DNA of 25,193 nucleotides, taken from Deltaproteobacteria bacterium (GTDB lineage Bacteria > UBA10199 > SPLOWO2-01-44-7). Below the pieces are notes generated by a model. It was not told the DNA's origin. It made no database searches and was given only the letters and a program-made list of their open reading frames with translations. The translations under genes were made by a program, and so were the position numbers. The stretch is from contig JAUYJH010000158.1 of assembly GCA_030688705.1 (NCBI GenBank), positions 1 to 25,193 of the forward strand. Reading direction: 5' to 3'. Of the stretch, positions 7,968 to 15,727 are shown one piece after another (positions within the stretch are counted from its first letter, which is position 1; each line of letters begins with the position of its first letter).

Positions 7968-8915
7968 TCATTTTCTTTTAGCAATATCCATGTTCCTTAA
8001 CAATCCCTCTTTTTTGGCTCTTTTGAGGGGCGAGTTCTTGAAGCCCTTTGGATAATCTTGCGTCACTTTCTCCTCAAAATCATCCAGGCGAGGGTTGAAA
8101 AACCCTTCTCTCGGCTGAAAAGCCCTCAAACTTGTTTTGGGGGCCTTGCGGTTCCAGGGGCAAACATCTTGGCAAATGTCACAGCCAAAAAGATGATTCC
8201 CCATTTTGTGGGCCAATTCCGGTTCTATTTCCCCTTTGTGTTCGATGGTGAGATAGGAAATACAGCGCCTTGCGTCTATTCTGTGCGGTTTTGTGATCGC
8301 TTGTGTCGGGCAGGCAGCGATGCAGGCCGTGCATATACCGCAATGGTCCATGACAATCGGGTCTGGTTTTAGCTCCAAATCGGTAAGAATAGCCCCCAAA
8401 AAGAGCCAAGAACCCAGTTTTTTGTCGATAATGCAGGTGTTTTTGCCGATCCAGCCCAACCCCGAATTTTTGGCAAAAACCCTCTCCATGACCGGCCCGG
8501 TATCGACATAAAATTGACATATGGTGCCACCTGCCTGCCGGCAGGCAGGGGCCACCAGGTGACGAATTTTTTGAACCAACTGCTCCAACATCTCCACCAT
8601 CACCTGATGATAATCCTCTCCCCACGCATAGCGGGATATCCAGCCCCGCCCGGACTCTTTTTGATCCACAGAATAAGGATAATCGGTGTTGTAATTGAGG
8701 GCACAGGTGAGCACCGACTTGGCACCAGGCATCACCTCTTTAGGGTTCATCCGTTTTGACGCGCCCCGCTCCATCCACGACATCGAGCCGTGAAAACCCT
8801 TGTCCAGCCAGTTTTTAAGGGCCGCGTGTTCCGGAAAAGAATCGGCCCTGGAGATGGCGATTTTATTAAGCCCAAGTCCAAGGCCGATTTGCTTAATTTC
8901 ATCTTCTAATGACAT
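7968..8915 (-). CDS. queG: epoxyqueuosine reductase QueG with palindrome-encoded insert
   Basis: QueG catalyses the last step of queuosine tRNA modification, reducing epoxyqueuosine with cobalamin and two [4Fe-4S] clusters. The 315-residue protein contains both ferredoxin-like motifs, 'CGICTACIAACP' and 'CDICQDVCPWN', and the conserved 'GLGWIGKN' segment. The ATG at 8915 is preferred to a TTG 15 bases upstream. The start lies inside the last codons of the radical SAM gene. The unusual feature is the stretch PACRQAG (about residues 123-129), encoded by the 20-bp palindrome and absent from the family as I know it. It lies in frame between the 'VQKIRHLV' helix and the 'FYVDTGPVMER' strand, so the enzyme may tolerate a surface loop insertion there. 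Confidence 0.92.
   Translation of the reverse strand: MSLEDEIKQIGLGLGLNKIAISRADSFPEHAALKNWLDKGFHGSMSWMERGASKRMNPKEVMPGAKSVLTCALNYNTDYPYSVDQKESGRGWISRYAWGEDYHQVMVEMLEQLVQKIRHLVAPACRQAGGTICQFYVDTGPVMERVFAKNSGLGWIGKNTCIIDKKLGSWLFLGAILTDLELKPDPIVMDHCGICTACIAACPTQAITKPHRIDARRCISYLTIEHKGEIEPELAHKMGNHLFGCDICQDVCPWNRKAPKTSLRAFQPREGFFNPRLDDFEEKVTQDYPKGFKNSPLKRAKKEGLLRNMDIAKRK
8530..8549. repeat. 20-bp perfect palindrome, copy 2 (inside queG)
   Basis: This copy of CCTGCCTGCCGGCAGGCAGG is in frame within queG. Its flanks also match copy 4: both read GTGCCAC before the palindrome overlap and GGCCACC(A/T)GGTGAC after it. The shared unit is therefore about 38 bp. Confidence 0.95.
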
Positions 8916-10927
8916 CCGCCCGAACCGCAACCGCCACTTGAAGTCTTAAGGCTCTCCGGCACTTCAGGCGCTTTTGTCGCCGTGGGGAGTTTCAACGTAT
9001 GTTCAAAGCTCGGCAAATCGACCGGTTTGCCGGTGGCATAAATTTCATGCCGCCCGTGTTTTTTATACCAGTCGCCAAGCGAAGCATTTTTGTACATCTC
9101 TTCCACGATATTTCTCCAGCCGACACCCGTGTTATAGGCGCAGAAACTGATCTCCCCCTTTTGCGTTCCATAGGGGATGATACACATCTCGGTTCTGCGG
9201 AAATCGTAATTAAAAACATCCTGAAACCACATTGAGCCGACGAACATAATGAGCCACTCGTCTTTCATTCTCTCTTTGCCGACCCCATGGTCGATCTTGG
9301 CGGCACTCAACGCCCCGCCCGATTGCTTGTCAAATTTCATCAACAGATCTTTCAAAGCCAAACCCTTCGGCGCTTTGGAAGGATCATAATTGCGAAGTAC
9401 TGCCGCGGCCATCTGCGCCTTGGTCAGCGTTTCCCCTCGATTCGCATCGGTAATTTTCTGAATGTCTTTCAAAAGTTGCTGCAAGTTGATGAATTCAGAC
9501 ACCGGTTTGAACTCTTTTGTCTTTTTGTTAACCATCAATGCCGTTCCCACGCCGCAGTTGGGATGGCAAGAGCAGGACATCGTCCCCCAATAACTGTCAG
9601 GGCCCTTGAGCCGGTCAACAAGATCTGCAAAAACAGAGATGATCGACAACGGGTACCAATCGCGCAACGGCTCGCTCAACCCCGTCTGTTTTTTTACCTC
9701 ATGGGCCAGATGCGAAGAGGTAAAACGCCATTTTTTGCGGGTTTCATCGTCGATATCTTCATCGCGGCCGGTGAAGGAGACCGGCTGAAAGGCGATGAAG
9801 CAGATCTTGTCGGAATTGTCGATCGCGAACTTAATTATCGGGCCGACTTGATCATCGTTGACCGTGTTGACCAGTGTTACCACCAAAACAATCGTAATGC
9901 CGGCGTTGTGAAGATTCTCAATGGCGCGGCATTTGATCTCAAAGAGATTGCCGATTTTCCGATGCTGATTGGCGTCGTTCGAAACACCGTCAAATTGGAG
10001 ATAGGCGACGCGCAGGCCGGCATCATAAGCCTGCTGGGCAAACCCGGGATCCTGCGCGAAGCGGATTCCGTTCGTCGCCGCCTGTACGCTGAAGTAACCG
10101 ACCTTTTTGGCGTAGCGGATGGCATCCAGAAAGAAAGGCGACATGGTCGGTTCCCCGCCGGTAAACTGGACCGACATCTGGCGGCGCGGCTTGACTTTCA
10201 GGGAATTGTCCAAAACTTCTTTGACCTCGTCAAAAGTCAGCTCATGCACATAGCCTACCTGATTGGCATCCATAAAACACGGCTCACACATCATGTTACA
10301 GCGGTTGGTCAAATCGACATTCAATACCACGCCGCGGCCGTATTGGATGGTGGAGATGCCGTGATTTCTCACCTCGGTTTTTGGGCTTTTGAAATCTCGG
10401 CCCGGATAGAGTTTTTCAATGTGAGCAAAAAAGTCGGCGTCGTTTGACATCAAATCTTCGTAGTAGCCGTGCTTGGGGCAGCTCTTGGTCATCCAAATTT
10501 CTTTATCTCTTTGAATAATTTTGGCTTTAACGGCGCCGGGGTGCTGCATCATCGTTTCCAGACTCATTGTCCCGCTGATAACCCCTTCGCGAACTTCTTT
10601 GACGCATTTAGGACACAAACTATCCGTTTCGCGCGGCCAACCGAGCGGCGGTTTCGATTTTTGATAGCTCTTCAAAAGGGGTTCCGGAGCCCATGCCGGC
10701 TGAAACGGCTTTCCCTCTCCCAAAACTCTATTCACCGCCTGAAAACCGTGCCAGGCAATGTTGGCCGCTTGGGTCAGCAGCTTTTCTTTGGTGCGGGTCC
10801 ATGAGCTCACCTCGCGGATGGGGAAAGCCCCCATGGTGCGTACCGTTTGCGGGACACGGACTGCGTTCGGGTCTCTTTCGTATTTAAAGGCGCTTGATTG
10901 GTCCAGCGCGGTATTTTGTTTTGCCAT
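8906..10927 (-). CDS. radical SAM enzyme of the tetraether/membrane-spanning lipid synthase-like group (COG1964 type)
   Basis: This 673-residue protein has the radical SAM motif CX3CX2C at C210, C214 and C217 ('NRCNMMCEPC') and the 'FTGGEPT' SAM-binding motif. An N-terminal cysteine module (C105, C108, C150: 'LCPKC...SCPKHG') and a second Cys region ('MSCSCHPNCGVG') suggest extra metal or Fe-S sites. The late 'GSMWFQDVFNYDFRRTEMC' segment also fits the archaeal Tes and related bacterial family. Tes joins lipid tails across the membrane, and bacterial relatives make membrane-spanning lipids. Assignment to that chemistry here is inference. The protein ends in an unusual Gly/Cys tail (GGCGSGGCH; C667, C672, H673). 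Its ATG has an AGGAG site. queG overlaps its 3' end, and erpA lies further down the block. Confidence 0.85.
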   Translation of the reverse strand: MAKQNTALDQSSAFKYERDPNAVRVPQTVRTMGAFPIREVSSWTRTKEKLLTQAANIAWHGFQAVNRVLGEGKPFQPAWAPEPLLKSYQKSKPPLGWPRETDSLCPKCVKEVREGVISGTMSLETMMQHPGAVKAKIIQRDKEIWMTKSCPKHGYYEDLMSNDADFFAHIEKLYPGRDFKSPKTEVRNHGISTIQYGRGVVLNVDLTNRCNMMCEPCFMDANQVGYVHELTFDEVKEVLDNSLKVKPRRQMSVQFTGGEPTMSPFFLDAIRYAKKVGYFSVQAATNGIRFAQDPGFAQQAYDAGLRVAYLQFDGVSNDANQHRKIGNLFEIKCRAIENLHNAGITIVLVVTLVNTVNDDQVGPIIKFAIDNSDKICFIAFQPVSFTGRDEDIDDETRKKWRFTSSHLAHEVKKQTGLSEPLRDWYPLSIISVFADLVDRLKGPDSYWGTMSCSCHPNCGVGTALMVNKKTKEFKPVSEFINLQQLLKDIQKITDANRGETLTKAQMAAAVLRNYDPSKAPKGLALKDLLMKFDKQSGGALSAAKIDHGVGKERMKDEWLIMFVGSMWFQDVFNYDFRRTEMCIIPYGTQKGEISFCAYNTGVGWRNIVEEMYKNASLGDWYKKHGRHEIYATGKPVDLPSFEHTLKLPTATKAPEVPESLKTSSGGCGSGGCH

Positions 10928-10936
10928 TTTTTCTCC

Positions 10937-11115
10937 TTTTAAGGGAGTAGTGGAAAATGAAAAATTTTACGTTTGTCATCCTGAGCCCTGAGCCTGTCGA
11001 AGGGCGAAGGATCCCGATTTTTAACGGGATTCTTCACGGAGTTTACACTGAGCAAAGCGAACGTGTTCAGAATGACAACACGGTTTTCGTACATTTTTCA
11101 CCACTCCCTTTAAGC
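10937..11115. repeat. ~180-bp imperfect palindrome (MITE-like) upstream of the radical SAM gene
   Basis: The left arm (about 10937-10983) and the reverse complement of the right arm (about 11068-11115) align over nearly 50 bases, sharing AAGGGAGT, GTGAAAAATG-like and TGTCAT blocks. Between them lie GAAGGATCCCG and CGGGATTCTTC, an inner hairpin. The core from 10975 to 11082 runs from GTCATCCTGAG to CAGAATGACAA, a dispersed repeat type seen in many bacterial genomes. There is no transposase. The left arm abuts the ribosome site of the radical SAM gene, so it could affect its expression. Confidence 0.7.
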
Positions 11116-11204
11116 GTTTACACCATTTTGAACATTCTAAACACCTGAATTTAATAAAGATTTTAGTCCCGGAAGATATCTGTGATTTTGGCCCGATTGT
11201 CAAA

Positions 11205-11230
11205 CAGTAAACTCCAACAGTTAACTCCAA
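11205..11230. repeat. two tandem 13-bp direct repeats in an otherwise empty leader
   Basis: CAGTAAACTCCAA (11205-11217) is followed at once by CAGTTAACTCCAA (11218-11230); 12 of 13 bases agree. They lie about 95 bp upstream of the large hydrolase gene and may be binding sites for a regulator. In the rest of 11116-11322 I see no gene, no convincing promoter and no other repeat. Confidence 0.5.
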
Positions 11231-11322
11231 AAAAAAGCGGCCAGCCATATAACAATTGACTTCCGAAGCGCAATCCGATTTGACACAACTTTTTTCGGGA
11301 CTGTTCGATAACCTCTTTGAAG

Positions 11323-14300
11323 ATGATGCCTATCCATACCGCCACGCTTTTCACCTCTCTTGGATTCGCCAATGTCAGTTCCGCTTTACAACTTTTCCAA
11401 CAGGTTCCGGAGACCGGCTTGGAAAGGGTCTTGCCGGAAATGGAAGCGCTCGACGGGGCCCTCGCCGCCGCGGGACTACAGGATGGCCGCGACTCGTTCG
11501 GATGGGAAGCCCCCAAAGACCTTCATGCACGGCTTTGCCGTCTGATTACGGGAATCGACGATCCGGCCGCATGGAAAAATGTCTATCGTTTTTCCATACA
11601 GGCCCTGAAAAATCAGGCTCTCCGTTTGGACTCCCCTCGCACCCCTATTTCACAGCACCCGTTGAAAGAGATTGTTCGAAAAAATGGCCTGGTTGAAAAA
11701 AGCCGTCTCTCCATTTTGGTAGAAACCGGCGCCACGGAAGATCAAATCAGATCTATCGATCCCCTTTCAAAACGCCTCCGGATATCTCTTAGAGGGGAAG
11801 AAGAGGGCCCGAACGCACTGAAGGCTTTTTTCGCGCTCCACATGGGGATGGACCTCGAAAGGATGCGTGTCAAGGCCTCCTCAAACGATTTAAGAAAAAA
11901 GAGTCTTGTTTTTCCAACGGAAGAGCTCCTTTTTGTTTTGGACCGTCTGAACCTGTTGGGACCCAGGCTGATCGATCGCGGGACGCGAAAACGTCTTGAG
12001 TTCAGCCTGCTCGCGGTAAGGGGCGCTCTGGAAGAGATGCGGGATCATCTCTCGTTTGCGGAGGGGATTCTCCAAAACTTTACCGCGCCGGAAGAACAAA
12101 AATCCCCCCCCCTGAAGGTGTCGCGAGAAATTTTTGGCACACTTCAATTGCTCCTCTCCAACGCGGACAAGGCAAGAACCTCATGCGAAGAAATGTGGAA
12201 AGCAAGCGCCCCCCATATCGATGCCGAGATGGACAGGAAGATGCGAGAAGGCCTCCACACACTGAATGAATTTCTGAGTGAATTTAACGCGCAACGCGAA
12301 ACATTCCTCCAATCGGCGACGTTGAGGAGCCTCATGATCGAAAAGGCCCGGTTGGCGCTGGAGGAGGTGGAAGGCCAACTCGGGCATCTCTCCATTCCGG
12401 AAGGGGAGCTGACAACGGAACTGGATGACGACTACAAACAATTTTTGAAGGATATGGAAGCCTTCCAACAGCGTCTCGACGAAAATGCCGCGCAGGAAGA
12501 ACCGGCCTCTCTGGAGAAAGCAGAGGCTCTTTTCGCGGTAACCGTTGAAATCCTCGGTAAAAAAAGGCCTCTTTTGAAAAAACTCGAAAATCTGGAGAGG
12601 GCCTTCTCCATGGAAGAGGCCCGAACGGCGAACGGTGTTCTGCCCCCTCATATGGAAACAGGGGGCCTTCCGGAAGGATACGAAAAGATTCCCCCTTTAT
12701 TGGAAGCCCTTGAAAACTACACCAGCCCCGCCAAGCAGGAGGTTCTCTCTCCTCTCGACCGCGCCGGCGGCGAGGCCACCGCCGCGTTGAGACGCGCCCG
12801 CCGCGAAGCCATGAGCGCGTTCGGTGACGAGGCCGAAGACTGGCCCTCTTCTCTGCGCGATGATTTAAGGCATCTTGTCGATCTTTCAAGACAGATACGC
12901 GACGTCTCAAAAGGAGCCGCGGACGTTATGAACGACCTTCAAAAGAAAATCGAGGATTTCAGAAAAAAGACAAAAGAACTTCCCTCTCACGGACAACTTT
13001 ATCACATGGCCGTTTCCGGTTTAAGACATGTCGAAAAAATACTGGGTCCGCTGGAGGGCTTTGAGGAAATCCTGTGGACAAAAGGGGGCAGGCAAAAAGC
13101 AGGGAGGGAAAAAACAAGAGACCTCCCCCTTCTGGAACAAATAGAACGGAAATCAGCACTTGTTTTGGCATTGATCGAGAGGGAAAAAAACAGACCGTTC
13201 GAACTGACTCCGGAAAAACTGGCGGCTCTTGAAGAGGCTTTCCGCAAAAAATTCCCCCCATGGAGCATGAGCGCCAAAGCCCTTCTGGAAGAGGCAAAAA
13301 CATTGTACGCAATCTTGCCTGAACAAGACGAAGACAAGTCCGCGAAGCGTCTTTATGACATCATTGCGAGTAATGTCGGAAAGGAGGGAACATTCTGGAG
13401 AGCACACGAAGCATTCAAGGAAAACTACGGCCATTTGCAAACCGAACGGCAAAAAGAGACGCCGTCCCTCCAGAAATTAAAAAATTATTATTTGGCGGCG
13501 CGCAACGCAAAAACGAGAGCCGGCCAGTCTCTCGAAACCGCCAGACGGGCCCTCTGTGAAACTGAAAATGACGCCTCCTCGGGGCCAACCCTGCAAGGGC
13601 TGGTCGCAAACCCGGAGTCAAGACGGGCGCCCAAAGTTTATACGGTGAGTAATCGCGTTGCGGAAATCGCGGGGCGCTCCATTCCCATTAAGAACGGCAT
13701 GGCCGATATCGACGGCGTGAGGGTTCCGCTGGAAGGCCATGAAGAAGCTCAAGACCGCAAACTCTCCAAAATTCTGGAAACGCTTGCATTGTCCCCCACG
13801 GAGGAAAATCTCGGGGCAAACCTGGCGCATCCCCTCTTTGCCGAAAAAGTGAGAAAAAGAATCGAATCGGGGTTGCCATTGCGGGAATTAAAAGAAGTCT
13901 TGGACCATATTGGAGCTGCGGCCGTCTATGACCACCGCTTTGAAACCGCTTTTTACATCCCCTATAGAGCGGGGTGGTTTATAGATGGTGCCCGGGCCAT
14001 GATGCCGATGTTCCATGGGGCCGGCGGTGCCCGCTCAACAGGCCAGACAATGCTGGCCCCGGCCATTCGACTAAGAAATAATTTCCGGTTCAATGCCATC
14101 CCCTTCGACACCCCCAATCACGGTTACGGCGTTGTCGATACCCGCTTTCACGATCTTCAAAAATTTATTGCGTGGGCCGATAGTATTATCAATTATTTTC
14201 GTTTTTTGTCGCATGGCACCATGCCGCTTGTCCCCATCGGCAGAAGCCATGGTGACAATGTGTTACAAGAGCATGCCACACGGCACGCCGGAAAGATGGA

Positions 14301-14832
14301 TGGGATGATTCTGGTTTCAGGATACGACACGGCATGGACCGCGCCCAACTGGCCCGCATTGACAAAAAGAATCGCGGACGGGGATTTTATTCCACAACAA
14401 TACGGTTTTCCCATGGTGATGGCTCATGAAGGGGTTTTGGTCGAAGTAGAGGGGGCCAATATCGTCGAAACAGGAAGAGGGCCTGATCAATGGACTTTCC
14501 TAAAGCCGGAAAGCGATGAGGCGGTCCGCCAAACTCCGGGCCTTCACATGTCCGGAACAGAAGACCCCGAATATAAATTAGTCGCCGACTTCTATCGCCA
14601 AAGAGAAGCCAGGGCGAAAAAGCTGGGGCACGGAATGCTCGTTGTCGAAGGGGGGGAGCATGATCTTCTGGCCCTCGGCATGAAGGGGATGGGGGGCGAA
14701 AAACCGCAAAGAGAAAAGGAGAGAATTGCATTGGTCTACGGCGCCATTGAAACCTTTGTCTCTCGTCTCCACCTGAAAAGCACTTTGGACATGCTCCCTC
14801 AAGAAGCAACCTTTTCAGAAACCCGCCGATAA
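11323..14832 (+). CDS. large helical protein with C-terminal alpha/beta-hydrolase domain, function unknown
   Basis: The ~1169-residue product is not a protein I recognise. Residues ~1-780 are charged, Glu/Lys/Leu-rich and predicted helical, with likely coiled-coil stretches and no clear signal peptide. From about residue 850 it looks like an alpha/beta hydrolase. An oxyanion-hole-like 'FHGAGG' is followed by a nucleophile elbow GRSHG (Ser975), an Asp in 'GTEDPEY' (Asp1081) and a His in 'GGEHDL' (His1113). The order Ser-Asp-His and the spacing fit this fold, so an esterase, lipase or peptidase activity is plausible; the substrate is unknown. The ATG at 11323 is used; an upstream in-frame TTG at 11317 is an alternative, and neither has a strong ribosome site. 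The next gene starts 25 bp downstream and may be cotranscribed. Confidence 0.72.
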   Translation: MMPIHTATLFTSLGFANVSSALQLFQQVPETGLERVLPEMEALDGALAAAGLQDGRDSFGWEAPKDLHARLCRLITGIDDPAAWKNVYRFSIQALKNQALRLDSPRTPISQHPLKEIVRKNGLVEKSRLSILVETGATEDQIRSIDPLSKRLRISLRGEEEGPNALKAFFALHMGMDLERMRVKASSNDLRKKSLVFPTEELLFVLDRLNLLGPRLIDRGTRKRLEFSLLAVRGALEEMRDHLSFAEGILQNFTAPEEQKSPPLKVSREIFGTLQLLLSNADKARTSCEEMWKASAPHIDAEMDRKMREGLHTLNEFLSEFNAQRETFLQSATLRSLMIEKARLALEEVEGQLGHLSIPEGELTTELDDDYKQFLKDMEAFQQRLDENAAQEEPASLEKAEALFAVTVEILGKKRPLLKKLENLERAFSMEEARTANGVLPPHMETGGLPEGYEKIPPLLEALENYTSPAKQEVLSPLDRAGGEATAALRRARREAMSAFGDEAEDWPSSLRDDLRHLVDLSRQIRDVSKGAADVMNDLQKKIEDFRKKTKELPSHGQLYHMAVSGLRHVEKILGPLEGFEEILWTKGGRQKAGREKTRDLPLLEQIERKSALVLALIEREKNRPFELTPEKLAALEEAFRKKFPPWSMSAKALLEEAKTLYAILPEQDEDKSAKRLYDIIASNVGKEGTFWRAHEAFKENYGHLQTERQKETPSLQKLKNYYLAARNAKTRAGQSLETARRALCETENDASSGPTLQGLVANPESRRAPKVYTVSNRVAEIAGRSIPIKNGMADIDGVRVPLEGHEEAQDRKLSKILETLALSPTEENLGANLAHPLFAEKVRKRIESGLPLRELKEVLDHIGAAAVYDHRFETAFYIPYRAGWFIDGARAMMPMFHGAGGARSTGQTMLAPAIRLRNNFRFNAIPFDTPNHGYGVVDTRFHDLQKFIAWADSIINYFRFLSHGTMPLVPIGRSHGDNVLQEHATRHAGKMDGMILVSGYDTAWTAPNWPALTKRIADGDFIPQQYGFPMVMAHEGVLVEVEGANIVETGRGPDQWTFLKPESDEAVRQTPGLHMSGTEDPEYKLVADFYRQREARAKKLGHGMLVVEGGEHDLLALGMKGMGGEKPQREKERIALVYGAIETFVSRLHLKSTLDMLPQEATFSETRR

Positions 14833-14857
14833 CTGTAATAGAAAGAGAGAAAAACAA

Positions 14858-15727
14858 ATGAGTTCAGTAGTTTCTACAGTTTCTGCCTTTTTCACGGCCT
14901 CCGCCATGGTTCATTTGGTTGGAGAAGATGCCTTTTTACCTTCTTTGACAAATACGGGTGCCCCTGCCGGCGTACCGTTAGAAGCGACCCTTCCACCGGC
15001 AGAGGCCTACGCGGCACTTCAACTGGCCCCCTCATTAGGGGCTACAAGTCTTGAACATCTCAGGGCCCTGGTAGGCGGCATGTCTCTGGTGAGGCCCCGC
15101 CCTTCGGTAAAACCGGAAATCAAAACAATGCATGATGCGGTGACCCTTCTCGTCAAGGGGGCAAAAAGAAACGAAGACGCGGCCATAGCCCAACTGATCA
15201 AAGCGGTGGAGGATACCCCCTCCGCTTTTCGCAGAAAACATATCCCCGGCATTCTCAAGGCGGCTCGCCAAAATAAAGAGGCGGCCTATGCCTTGCGTCT
15301 TTTGGTTGTGGCCCGCTCCGATCTTTTCTCCGCAAAAGATGTTCCAGCCATAAAAACAGCGGCAAACCGGTTTCACAGCGCCAAGCTCGCCCTTCTGTTT
15401 TTAAGCATTGCGCGACCTGAAATTTTTCTGTTTCAAACGCCAGACGCGCCCGTTTTTTCGTTAAAAGAGGCGGCTCGAATCATGGAACAGCCGGCTTCGG
15501 TCAAAAACGTAACCGCGGCCCAAGCATTGTCGGAAGATTTCTCTCCATTGGGGTTGTTGATTGTGGGGGCGATAGAGGGAAACCCCAACAAGGGGAACAA
15601 GGTTCTGGTGTGGGCCAAGGCTCACCCCGAATTATTTGGGGAAGAAGAAATGGTCCTTCTTAAAAAAGCCGTCCCTTTTTTTTCATGGGCCGAAAGCGCT
15701 TTGGCTTACATCTATATAAACGGCTAA
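14858..15727 (+). CDS. helical-repeat protein of unknown function
   Basis: The 289-residue protein is unrecognised. It carries tandem helical units of about 35 residues. Examples are 'AFRRKHIPGILKAARQ' continuing to 'ARSDLF', then 'LFSAKDVPAIKTAANR' continuing to 'ARPEIF', and a last unit beginning 'LFGEEEMVLLKKA'. Each has the pattern LF-x5-hydrophobic-x2-(I/L)K-x-A and ends near A-(R/H)-(P/S)-(E/D)-x-F, resembling HEAT or ARM-like hairpins. The N-terminal ~30 residues are moderately hydrophobic ('VSAFFTASAMVHLVG') but not a clear signal peptide. An AGAGAG-type ribosome site precedes the ATG. It follows the large hydrolase gene by 25 bp and overlaps the convergent glpK stop by 4 bp. It may be a binding partner of the hydrolase, which is inference. 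Confidence 0.7.
   Translation: MSSVVSTVSAFFTASAMVHLVGEDAFLPSLTNTGAPAGVPLEATLPPAEAYAALQLAPSLGATSLEHLRALVGGMSLVRPRPSVKPEIKTMHDAVTLLVKGAKRNEDAAIAQLIKAVEDTPSAFRRKHIPGILKAARQNKEAAYALRLLVVARSDLFSAKDVPAIKTAANRFHSAKLALLFLSIARPEIFLFQTPDAPVFSLKEAARIMEQPASVKNVTAAQALSEDFSPLGLLIVGAIEGNPNKGNKVLVWAKAHPELFGEEEMVLLKKAVPFFSWAESALAYIYING

Noticed and set aside
9287..10447. 386-codon open frame on the + strand opposite the radical SAM gene
   Set aside because: It is antisense to a gene with clear radical SAM motifs and shows no recognisable domain; such long antisense frames arise from codon bias.
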